NCBI GenBank assembly: GCA_022797295.1
Contig: JAAWKH010000003.1
Location: forward strand, 1 to 64,000
Length of the DNA stretch: 64,000 nucleotides
Direction: 5' to 3'
Source of the DNA: Peptococcaceae bacterium
GTDB taxonomy: Bacteria; Bacillota; Dehalobacteriia; UBA4068; UBA4997
The translations under genes were made by a program, and so were the position numbers. How positions within the stretch are numbered: the first letter of the stretch is position 1; each line of letters starts with the position of its first letter. The notes under the pieces were generated by a model, which ran no database searches, was not told the origin of the DNA, and worked only from the letters and a program-made list of their open reading frames with translations. Positions 16,043 through 23,144 of this stretch are shown piece by piece.

Positions 16043-17003
16043 GGTGCGCCGCCTGCCTTTCCGCGGCTTCAATCACATTGCGGCAGAGGATGGCGGTGGT
16101 CACCAGACCCACGCCGCCCGGCACCGGTGTGATGGCCTCCACCATAGTTTGGGCGGCTTCAAAATCCACATCGCCGCACATTTTGCCGCCGCGTTCTGGG
16201 TCTGGGTTCATGCCCACGTCAATCACGGTTTGGCCAGGACGCAACCAGCCGCCTTGCACCAGGCGGGCTTTGCCCACCGCCGCCACTACAATATCCGCTT
16301 GCCAGCAGACCTGCGAGAGGTTCTCGCTTTTGGAATGAGCCACGGTGACGGTGGCGTTGGCGGCCAACAGCAGCTGGGAGAGCGGCTTGCCCACCACCAG
16401 AGAGCGGCCCAGCACCACGGCCTGTTTGCCCGCAATGGGGATTTGGTAAAAGCGCAGCATTTCCATCACCGCCGCTGGCGTGCAGGGGGCAAATGCGCCG
16501 GGCTGGTTCAGATAAAGGGCTGCTTGGGCGGCGTTGGATAGGCAGTCCACATCCTTGGCAGGCGGAATTAAGCTGCGCAAATGCGCTTCATTCAGATTGG
16601 GCGGCAGCGGGCTGAAAAAGAAAATGCCGTGAATGGTGTGGTCCTGCACCGCTTGCGTTAAGATGGCGGCAAATTCATCCTCCCGAATGGTTGGCGGCAG
16701 AGTCATCGTTTGGCAACGCACGCCCACCTGCTCGCAATGCCGCTTGATGGAGTTTTCATAGTAAATATCATCAGGGCGTTTGCCCACCCGGAACACGGCC
16801 AACGTGGGCGGGCGTTTTTGGCTGTTCAAACGAATACAGCGGGAAAGGTTGTCATCCATAATAGACTCGGCCACCGGCTTGCCGTGCAGCAGCTTGGCCT
16901 GCGGTTGTTCTTCCAGCAGGCTGTTCATCAACTGTTCTTCCAACAGAATTTCATCCATTGGGTTCAGGTTTTCATCATTTAGATTGGCAAATTTATCAAG
17001 CAT
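16035..17003 (-). CDS. folD: Bifunctional methylenetetrahydrofolate dehydrogenase/cyclohydrolase
   Basis: A 322-residue FolD-family protein, about 35 residues longer than usual because of an acidic N-terminal extension. Conserved FolD parts include the region with KDVDCLSN, AVVLGRSLVVGKPL (cofactor loop) and TPVPGGVGLVT. In E. coli FolD the catalytic tyrosine and lysine lie in YVASK; here the matching stretch is IYYENSIKRHCEQVG, which keeps the tyrosine but has no lysine at the usual position and appears to carry one extra residue. The protein may therefore use another lysine or have lost one activity. It sits between the phospholipase-like gene and the YkgJ gene. Confidence 0.88.
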   Translation of the reverse strand: MLDKFANLNDENLNPMDEILLEEQLMNSLLEEQPQAKLLHGKPVAESIMDDNLSRCIRLNSQKRPPTLAVFRVGKRPDDIYYENSIKRHCEQVGVRCQTMTLPPTIREDEFAAILTQAVQDHTIHGIFFFSPLPPNLNEAHLRSLIPPAKDVDCLSNAAQAALYLNQPGAFAPCTPAAVMEMLRFYQIPIAGKQAVVLGRSLVVGKPLSQLLLAANATVTVAHSKSENLSQVCWQADIVVAAVGKARLVQGGWLRPGQTVIDVGMNPDPERGGKMCGDVDFEAAQTMVEAITPVPGGVGLVTTAILCRNVIEAAERQAAHHG

Positions 17004-17031
17004 AAAATTTTTTCCTTCCTTAATATATAGT

Positions 17032-17805
17032 TTATATCATCCATTTAGCTTTCAGCAGGTTAAACACCTCGTCAAACCATTGCCAAAGCTCCTCTTTAAG
17101 ATCCGCGCGGATTTGTTCCAGCAGCTCGGCCAGGGCGGCTTGGCTGCCGCCGCTAATCTGGTGGCGTTTGTCCAGCTGCTGCAAGTATTTGGCGGCGCAG
17201 CCGGCGGCGGTGGTTTCCTGCACGTCAAAGCGTTGGTTCATCGTCTGCAAAATTGAGCGCATCCGGGGCGGCTCGGCCTCTGTTCCGGCATATTCAGCCA
17301 GCGCTTGGCCCAAAATATCCATAACCTCGGTTGTGTGCACGGCAGCCAAAAGGCGCGGCCCCAGGTGTGGGTAGGCAGCAGCCAGTTCCAGCTCCGCGGC
17401 CAGTTCCACCAGGTTGTGCGCTTTCCAAAGGGCAAATTTGCGCGGCAGATTGCAGGCCAACACAGCGTCGGGTATGTAGGGCAGGCATTTCAGGAAGCAC
17501 CAGCCCATTTTGCCCTGCCAAACCTCGTCGGCGTAGGTGTCGAAGCCAAAGCCGTCGTCGCCGTGCAGGCGCACGCCCAGGGCCAAAGCTTGTGGCAGAG
17601 GCCCAAGCCCCTGGCAGAAGCTTTGAAAATCCGCGCTTTGGCTGTGCCAGATGTTGCGGTCAAAACCCATGCCGCAGATAAAATCCGGCAGAATAGAGCC
17701 CACGTAAATAAGCTGCTGCTCCAAAATGGAGTACGGCTGGGCAAAAGGGCCAACTTGAGCCGTTAGCATTCGCTCCGCCATATAATTGTGCGCAAGTGGG
17801 AACAT
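17032..17805 (-). CDS. Zinc-dependent phospholipase C-like protein
   Basis: A 257-residue helical protein. It starts MFPLAHNYMAERML and has YVGSILPDF, HSQ, RLHGDDGFGF and KAHNLVELAAE, histidine and aspartate positions spaced as in the zinc-dependent phospholipase C family found as uncharacterised proteins in Bacillota. There is no signal peptide. AAGGAGG precedes the ATG. It is first in a likely operon with folD and the YkgJ-type gene. The family call is tentative. Confidence 0.55.
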   Translation of the reverse strand: MFPLAHNYMAERMLTAQVGPFAQPYSILEQQLIYVGSILPDFICGMGFDRNIWHSQSADFQSFCQGLGPLPQALALGVRLHGDDGFGFDTYADEVWQGKMGWCFLKCLPYIPDAVLACNLPRKFALWKAHNLVELAAELELAAAYPHLGPRLLAAVHTTEVMDILGQALAEYAGTEAEPPRMRSILQTMNQRFDVQETTAAGCAAKYLQQLDKRHQISGGSQAALAELLEQIRADLKEELWQWFDEVFNLLKAKWMI

Positions 17806-17873
17806 AAATCCTCCTTAAAACAAGCTAATAACGAATTAAAAAAATGTTAAACAGAAAAATGCAAAAAAAGGCT

Positions 17874-17901
17874 TTGCAAAATTGCTGCTTTGTGCTATTA
17901 T
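17874..17901 (+). promoter_or_regulatory. Probable promoter of the YitT-type gene cluster
   Basis: TTGCAA at 17874-17879 and TATTAT at 17896-17901 with a 16 bp spacer. It lies so close to the ATG at 17906 that translation more likely starts at 17957. Confidence 0.6.
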
Positions 17902-17956
17902 TTAAATGGTCTATATTCACATTATACTAAATGAAAGGAAAAAAATAAATATCATA

Positions 17957-19201
17957 ATGCAAAATTTTCAAAAATTAATTAAATTACCCCAGTTATTTTT
18001 ATTTTTGTTGGGCAATGCTTTTGTGGCTTACAGCTATCAGGGCTTTGTTTCGGCCAATGATTTTCTTTCCGGCGGTACTTATGGTATGGCTGGTATTGTT
18101 ACCTACTTTTTGGATTTTCTGCCTTTTTCGCTGGTTGTGTTGCTTTTCAATTTGCCTTGTATCATCTGGGCCTGGCGGGAGTTGGAAAAGCGTTTTGTGG
18201 TGCTCACTGCTGTGGCTCTGCTGTTGCAGGTGGTCTTTTTGCAGCTGTTTGAGGGCGTGGTGATTTATAACAACGATTTGTTGTTGGCGGCCATTTTTGC
18301 CGGTGTGTTTGTGGGCGGCGGCGATGCTTTGGTGCTGCGCAGTGGCTCCGGCAGCAGCGGCGTGCATTTGGTGGCGATGGTTTTGCGCCAAAAATACGGC
18401 ATTACGGTCAGCACCGTCACCACTTCCATCAATGCGGTGATTATTTTGCTTTCCACTGGTATCTTTGGCATTGAAAAAGGTCTCTATACCCTGATTTTGA
18501 TTTTTGCTTCTGGTCAAACTCTGCACGCCATTTTAGACGGCTTATCCCGTAAGCGTACGGCTTTCATTATCACCAGCCGGGGCGAGGAAGTGGGCGCGGC
18601 CCTGATGCAGGGGCTGCATCGCGGCGTTACTTTGGTTCCGGCCGTGGGGCTTTACAGTCACACGGATGTTAGCCTGCTGATGTGCGTTACTAATATGCTG
18701 GAGGTGGGCCGCCTGAAAACGCTGGTGCAGGCCCAGGATCCTTATGCTTTTATTACTTTCTATGAAACTACTGATTTTAGCGGCCATTTTCTGCGGCATA
18801 ATATTATTATTGACCGTGAAGAGGATGATGAAGCCGCGCCAATGCCGGCGGTGCAACGTCCTAGTCGGTCGGTGCAATCTGCGGCCAGGCCAGCGGCGGA
18901 AGAGCCGAAGCCCCAGAATGTTAAGTTGAACAAAACGGCCAAAGGCGGCAAGTTTAAGTTGTCCAGTTTGTCGCATATGGGACGCAAGCAGGAGCGTAAA
19001 TCAGATGATAAACAGCAGGCGGTTAGCCAACCAGTTGCGCCTGTTGAGCCGGCTCCTGAGGCTGCGCCGGCGTCTGCGCGTCCTAAGCCGCGCCCGGCTG
19101 ATTCCACTGACTTTGCAGCGGATATTGCTTCACGTTTGGTTTCACGTTATGTGGCCAATGTTGATAAAATCGAAAGAAAAGATGATTTTTGGGAGGAATA
19201 G
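17957..19201 (+). CDS. YitT family membrane protein with a long disordered tail
   Basis: About 414 residues. The N-terminal half has five or six membrane helices and the GGGDALVLRSGSGSSGVHL segment of the YitT (DUF161) family; then comes a soluble DUF2179-type domain with FIITSRGEEVGAAL and ending at FYETTDFSGHF. After residue 280 the protein has an unusual tail of about 130 residues rich in Pro, Ala, Arg and Lys, ending KDDFWEE. Members of the family are integral membrane proteins of unknown transport role. Start choice is uncertain: AAAGGAA lies 16 bases before the ATG at 17957, while the ATG at 17906 has no site. Confidence 0.8.
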   Translation: MQNFQKLIKLPQLFLFLLGNAFVAYSYQGFVSANDFLSGGTYGMAGIVTYFLDFLPFSLVVLLFNLPCIIWAWRELEKRFVVLTAVALLLQVVFLQLFEGVVIYNNDLLLAAIFAGVFVGGGDALVLRSGSGSSGVHLVAMVLRQKYGITVSTVTTSINAVIILLSTGIFGIEKGLYTLILIFASGQTLHAILDGLSRKRTAFIITSRGEEVGAALMQGLHRGVTLVPAVGLYSHTDVSLLMCVTNMLEVGRLKTLVQAQDPYAFITFYETTDFSGHFLRHNIIIDREEDDEAAPMPAVQRPSRSVQSAARPAAEEPKPQNVKLNKTAKGGKFKLSSLSHMGRKQERKSDDKQQAVSQPVAPVEPAPEAAPASARPKPRPADSTDFAADIASRLVSRYVANVDKIERKDDFWEE

Positions 19202-19203
19202 CT

Positions 19204-19725
19204 ATGAAAAACGTATTTGAAGTGATTAAAGACCGTCGTTCCACCCGTGCTTTCAAGCCGGAACAGATTGAGCGCGCCGATTTGGAGCAGATTTTGGAGG
19301 CTGGCAGTTGGGCGCCCAGCGGCAAGGGCTTTCAGGGTTGGCATTTTTGCGCTTTGCACAATCAGGAAAAGGTGAGCCAGCTGGCGGCGGCCATTCGCAC
19401 TGCCTTGCATCTGCCGGATAGCTATTGCTTTTACGGTGCGCCCACTTTGGTAATTGTTTCCTATTTGCGGGATCATCAGCATGCCTGGTTGGACGGTTCC
19501 GCTGCGGTGCAGAATATGCTGCTGGCGGCTGAGGGCCTGGGGCTGGGCAGCTGTTGGATTAATCAGCTGCGCACCTGCTGTGACGACCCGGCCGTGCGTC
19601 CGTTGCTGACGGAGCTTGGCGTGCCGGAAAATCATTTGGTAATCGCCTGCGTGGCCCTGGGGCATATCGCTCAACCAACCGCGCCCAAACCGCGGGCAGA
19701 GGGCGTAATCAACATTGTAGAGTAG
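19204..19725 (+). CDS. Nitroreductase family protein
   Basis: A 173-residue flavin oxidoreductase of the nitroreductase family. DRRSTRAFKPEQI is the FMN-binding N-terminus, SWAPSGKGFQGWHF follows, and LAAEGLGLGSCWI is the second FMN contact. The short length suits the small NfnB/NfsA-like group. GGGAGG precedes the ATG only two bases after the YitT stop, so the genes are co-transcribed. The substrate is unknown. Confidence 0.88.
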   Translation: MKNVFEVIKDRRSTRAFKPEQIERADLEQILEAGSWAPSGKGFQGWHFCALHNQEKVSQLAAAIRTALHLPDSYCFYGAPTLVIVSYLRDHQHAWLDGSAAVQNMLLAAEGLGLGSCWINQLRTCCDDPAVRPLLTELGVPENHLVIACVALGHIAQPTAPKPRAEGVINIVE

Positions 19726-19733
19726 GTGAGATT

Positions 19734-20453
19734 ATGCAGGATGAGATTAAAACCCTGGCTGAATGGTTGCAGGAGAGTCAGCGCGCTGTCTTCTTTGGCG
19801 GCGCAGGCGTTTCCACGGCCAGCGGTATTCCAGATTTTCGCTCAACGGATGGCCTTTACAATCAGCAATATGCTTGGCCGCCGGAAACAATTTTGAGCCA
19901 TACCTTTTTTGAGGAGAATCCACGGGAGTTTTACCGCTTTTACCAGGATAAAATGCTTTGCCTGGAGGCTAAACCCAATGCTTGCCATCTGCGCTTGGCT
20001 GAGCTGGAGGCGGAGGGCCGTTTGCGCTCTATCGTCACTCAGAATATTGACGGACTGCACCAGGCGGCGGGTAGTAAGCGAGTTTGGGAGCTGCATGGCT
20101 CCGTGCTGCGCAATTATTGTCAAAGCTGCGGCCGTTTTCATGACGCTGTTTATATGAAGCAGGCGGATGGCGTGCCCCGTTGCGCCAACTGCGGCGGCTT
20201 GGTGAAGCCGGACGTGGTGCTTTATGAGGAGGGGTTGGATAGTGAAATCCTCACCGGCGCTATTGAGGATATTGCCCAGGCGGATTTGCTAATTGTGGGC
20301 GGCACCTCGCTGGTGGTTTATCCAGCGGCCGGCCTGCTGAACTATTATCGCGGTCGGCGGCTGGTGCTGGTGAACAAAACCGTCACCCCGGCGGACAAAC
20401 GCGCTAATTTGGTTATTCACGCGCCGATTGCTGATGTTTTTAGCCAGGTGTGA
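19734..20453 (+). CDS. cobB: NAD-dependent protein deacylase (sirtuin)
   Basis: A 239-residue sirtuin that removes acyl groups from lysines using NAD. GAGVSTASGIPDFRS near residue 21 binds NAD, TQNIDGLH and the catalytic histidine in ELHGS follow, and CQSC with CANC forms the zinc ribbon. GGTSLVVYPAAG is the C-terminal NAD contact. It lies eight bases after the nitroreductase stop. Confidence 0.93.
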   Translation: MQDEIKTLAEWLQESQRAVFFGGAGVSTASGIPDFRSTDGLYNQQYAWPPETILSHTFFEENPREFYRFYQDKMLCLEAKPNACHLRLAELEAEGRLRSIVTQNIDGLHQAAGSKRVWELHGSVLRNYCQSCGRFHDAVYMKQADGVPRCANCGGLVKPDVVLYEEGLDSEILTGAIEDIAQADLLIVGGTSLVVYPAAGLLNYYRGRRLVLVNKTVTPADKRANLVIHAPIADVFSQV

Positions 20454-20475
20454 GGTCGATTAGACAGGGGGCAAT

Positions 20476-20766
20476 ATGGTGCTTAGTGTGCAAAAAATTA
20501 TTGACAATATGGCAGTGGTTGCTAAGGAGTATCCAATAGAGCGGGCAGAATTGTTTGGTTCCTACGCTAATGGCCAGAGCACTGCAGCAAGCGATGTGGA
20601 TATTATTATGGAATTTAGCACGCCGCAGGTTTCGTTGCTTATGTTAAATGATATAAGGTATCGTTTGGAGGAGCTTTTGCAAACTAAAGTTGATTTAGTT
20701 CATGGCCCGTTACCTGCGGATGGTTTGCTGGAAATCGACAGGAGGATAACTTTGTATGGGGCATAG
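20476..20766 (+). CDS. mntA: MntA-type nucleotidyltransferase antitoxin
   Basis: A 96-residue minimal nucleotidyltransferase with the GSx10DxD motif as GSYANGQSTAASDVD near residues 28-42. In characterised MntA-HepT pairs this protein adds AMP to the HepT tyrosine and neutralises it. AGGGGG precedes the ATG. It overlaps the HEPN gene by 11 bases. Confidence 0.88.
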   Translation: MVLSVQKIIDNMAVVAKEYPIERAELFGSYANGQSTAASDVDIIMEFSTPQVSLLMLNDIRYRLEELLQTKVDLVHGPLPADGLLEIDRRITLYGA

Positions 20767-21097
20767 GGATGAGGTTATTCTAACAAAGATTTTATCTGAA
20801 ATCAGTATCGCCCAGGAAATGCTGGGTGTGCTTTCGCTGGCCGAATTTGAAGCTAATGAGCTTTTGAAACGGGCAATCTGCATGACGGTTATCAATATTG
20901 GCGAATTAGTAAAAAATCTGTCAGATGAATGCCGTGAAAAGTGTCCTGCAGTGCCTTGGCGGGCGATTGCTGGTTTTAGGGATATTGCAGCTCATAAATA
21001 TCAAACGCTGAAAATGGCCGATGTTTATGAAACTGTAAAAACTGATTTCCCCAATCTTTATATGAAAATCTCTCAAATGCTTGAGGATAAGAGGTAA
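20756..21097 (+). CDS. hepT: HepT-type HEPN toxin (DUF86)
   Basis: A 113-residue all-helical HEPN-domain protein of the DUF86 group. The RNase motif Rx4HxY is intact as RDIAAHKY near residues 79-86, including the tyrosine that MntA modifies. Together with the overlapping mntA it forms a complete MntA-HepT toxin-antitoxin module. AGGAGG lies ten bases before the ATG. A decayed copy of such a pair is present at 28638-29064. Confidence 0.9.
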   Translation: MGHRDEVILTKILSEISIAQEMLGVLSLAEFEANELLKRAICMTVINIGELVKNLSDECREKCPAVPWRAIAGFRDIAAHKYQTLKMADVYETVKTDFPNLYMKISQMLEDKR

Positions 21098-21104
21098 TAT
21101 TTTA

Positions 21105-21779
21105 ATGCGGAAATATCAAAAAATAGTCCTGTTTTTGGGCTTGTGGGCGCTGTTAGGGTTGCTTGGCGGTTTGTTTTCCGTGCTGATGGCTGGTAAGATA
21201 GCCGTTTTGCCGGATGCGAAGAATGACCGCTTGTTTGCTTATGTGGGGCCGGAACTGCCAACTTCCTGGCAGCAGCCGGTCGATTGGCAGTTGAGTGCTC
21301 AACTGCCGGAGGTGCGGGCGGTTTGCGGCACGGTTGGGGTGGAGCCGGCCCGTGGCGCTGGCGAGTGGACTTACTTTGCCGATAGCTTCAGCCGCCAAAA
21401 TGGCCTGGTGACAAGCTGGCAGGCCTATGGCCTGCAACCTTTGCGGGCGCAGGAGCAGGGCCTGTTGCCGATGCTGATTTTGCCTGCTTTGTCGGAGGCG
21501 GAAAAACTGCCGCCATTGCAGCTGTTTTGGCAACGGGAGCCGCAACAGTTGACACTGACGCTTTATGATTACAGCTGGTGGCACAGTTATGGCAGAGGCA
21601 CTGATAATTTTGCTCGTGCGCCCAAACAGGAGCTTAAACCAGCCGCCGATGGCTCCTACACGCTGCCGCATGATGGCAAGTCTTATGTGGTGGCGATTGA
21701 TGCGGAGTGGCGCACTGGCGAGAATGGCTTGGGCGGCAAGGCGCAGCTGTGTTTTTTCCTGCCGGGGGAGTTAACATAG
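21105..21779 (+). CDS. Membrane-anchored hypothetical protein (YDYSWW paralog 1)
   Basis: A 224-residue protein with one N-terminal helix (KIVLFLGLWALLGLLGG), predicted outside the membrane. It contains YDYSWW in its second half and ends FFLPGELT. The following gene has the same motif in the same place and a similar end (AFLVE), so the two are tandem paralogs. No known family recognised. GAGGT precedes the ATG. Confidence 0.65.
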   Translation: MRKYQKIVLFLGLWALLGLLGGLFSVLMAGKIAVLPDAKNDRLFAYVGPELPTSWQQPVDWQLSAQLPEVRAVCGTVGVEPARGAGEWTYFADSFSRQNGLVTSWQAYGLQPLRAQEQGLLPMLILPALSEAEKLPPLQLFWQREPQQLTLTLYDYSWWHSYGRGTDNFARAPKQELKPAADGSYTLPHDGKSYVVAIDAEWRTGENGLGGKAQLCFFLPGELT

Positions 21780-21836
21780 CAAATATTGTGGCATATTCCC
21801 TAGTTATCGGGTATTAGTATAAAGGGGATGATGACA

Positions 21837-22505
21837 ATGCGCAAATTGCAATGGTTAATGCCGGCCCTAATTTTGGGATTGCTGCTGGTGGGTTGCCAAA
21901 AGCAGGAATCTATTGCCGGGCTGCCTGATGAGGGGCAAGATGAGCTTTTGGCTCTGCTACCAGAGGATTGGCAATGGCTGCCGGATTGGCAGCAAGCGGA
22001 GGATTTGCCGCGCCTGCTTTTGCTTTACGACGGCGCTTGTGTGGAGCCGCTGCTGTGCGGCCACAGTTGGGCGCGGCAGCTACAAAATGGCGAGATGGCG
22101 CAGTATATAGCTTGCGGTGCGCACCCGTTGGAGTTGCAAGCTGAAATGCCGCATTTGGCGCATCCGCAAACTGCGGATGACGGTCAGGTGAAGCTGGTTT
22201 GGCAGGCTCAGCCCACCAGCTTTCGGGCGGTAGCTTATGATTACAGCTGGTGGGAAAAGCGGCAGGGGCTTGATTTGGGTTTAACGCTGGACGATGTGCC
22301 AAAGTCTCAAATGGCGCCGTCGGATAACACACTGACTTTGTTTATGGATAGTACGGGCGCTAGTTACAATATAGCTAGTGAGTTCGGCTGTTTTGTGCAG
22401 AAAATTCCACCAGGTAGTTATTTATACGTGGTGCGGGCGGAGTGGCAAACTGAGGCGGAGGCCGGGCCCGGCGGCTATGCGGAATGGGCTTTTTTGGTGG
22501 AGTAG
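21837..22505 (+). CDS. Lipoprotein (YDYSWW paralog 2)
   Basis: A 222-residue lipoprotein: signal peptide with lipobox LLVGC and Cys near residue 20. It shares with the upstream protein the segments on evaluating VRAEW and YDYSWW, so it is a diverged tandem copy. AAAGGGG precedes three possible ATGs at 21828, 21831 and 21837; the last has the best spacing. Function unknown. Confidence 0.65.
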   Translation: MRKLQWLMPALILGLLLVGCQKQESIAGLPDEGQDELLALLPEDWQWLPDWQQAEDLPRLLLLYDGACVEPLLCGHSWARQLQNGEMAQYIACGAHPLELQAEMPHLAHPQTADDGQVKLVWQAQPTSFRAVAYDYSWWEKRQGLDLGLTLDDVPKSQMAPSDNTLTLFMDSTGASYNIASEFGCFVQKIPPGSYLYVVRAEWQTEAEAGPGGYAEWAFLVE

Positions 22506-22567
22506 GAAACGCTTGTTTGACAAATATTATTATATGTGATATATTAATATTGCTGGGGTATGAATTT

Positions 22568-22753
22568 ATGAAAGTTAGTGAATTGATTAAGCTTTTGCAG
22601 CGAAATCAGTGTTATTTGTTGGAACATGGTAAGGAACATGATAAATGGCATAGTGAGCGCACCGGCAAAATTTTTCGTGTGCCGCGGCATCCGGGCCGTG
22701 AGCTACCAACTGGAACTGCGAATAAAATATTAAAAGACGCTGGTTTAAAGTAA
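22568..22753 (+). CDS. hicA: HicA mRNA interferase toxin
   Basis: A 61-residue double-stranded-RNA-binding-like fold protein. The family pattern is seen in HGKEHDKWHSE, VPRHPGRELPTGT and ILKDAGLK. HicA cuts mRNA in the ribosome-dependent stress response. A longer open frame exists upstream but the ATG at 22568 matches the family start. HicB follows after 26 bases. Confidence 0.9.
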   Translation: MKVSELIKLLQRNQCYLLEHGKEHDKWHSERTGKIFRVPRHPGRELPTGTANKILKDAGLK

Positions 22754-22779
22754 ATTCGTTGCGCAGAAAGGAGCTTGAT

Positions 22780-23124
22780 ATGCGAAGATATTATTTTCCT
22801 GCTGTTTTTACACCAGAGGATAATGGCAAATTTTCAGTGGATTTTCCTGATTTATCTAGTTGTTACACCTGCGGCGATGATATGGCTGATGCAATTATTA
22901 TGGCAGAGGACGTTTTGGCAATGACGCTGGTCGATTATGAAACGGATAATTTACCTATTCCCATTCCATCAGCTTCAGATATGATACCGCTTAAAACAGG
23001 CGAATTTATTAATTATGTTGCCTGTGATACTATTGCTTATCGAAAAGCAGTTTTGGGTGAATATTTGTTTCACGCAGATTTGCAGAATGAACAAACTAAA
23101 AAGAAAAATCCCAAACAGATTTAA
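22780..23124 (+). CDS. hicB: HicB antitoxin
   Basis: A 114-residue HicB. The partly degraded RNase H-like fold is shown by YYFPAVFTPEDNGKFSVDFPD and ADAIIMAEDVLAMTL. No clear ribbon-helix-helix domain follows, so DNA binding is not evident. AGAAAGGAG precedes the ATG. The stop codon lies in the loop of the transcription terminator. Confidence 0.9.
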   Translation: MRRYYFPAVFTPEDNGKFSVDFPDLSSCYTCGDDMADAIIMAEDVLAMTLVDYETDNLPIPIPSASDMIPLKTGEFINYVACDTIAYRKAVLGEYLFHADLQNEQTKKKNPKQI

Positions 23125-23141
23125 TTCTGTTTGGGATTTTT
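23104..23141. terminator. Bidirectional terminator
   Basis: AAAAATCCCAAACAGA (23104-23119) and TCTGTTTGGGATTTTT (23126-23141) are perfect inverted repeats, shared by hicB and the convergent hybrid kinase. Confidence 0.92.
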
Positions 23142-23144
23142 CTT

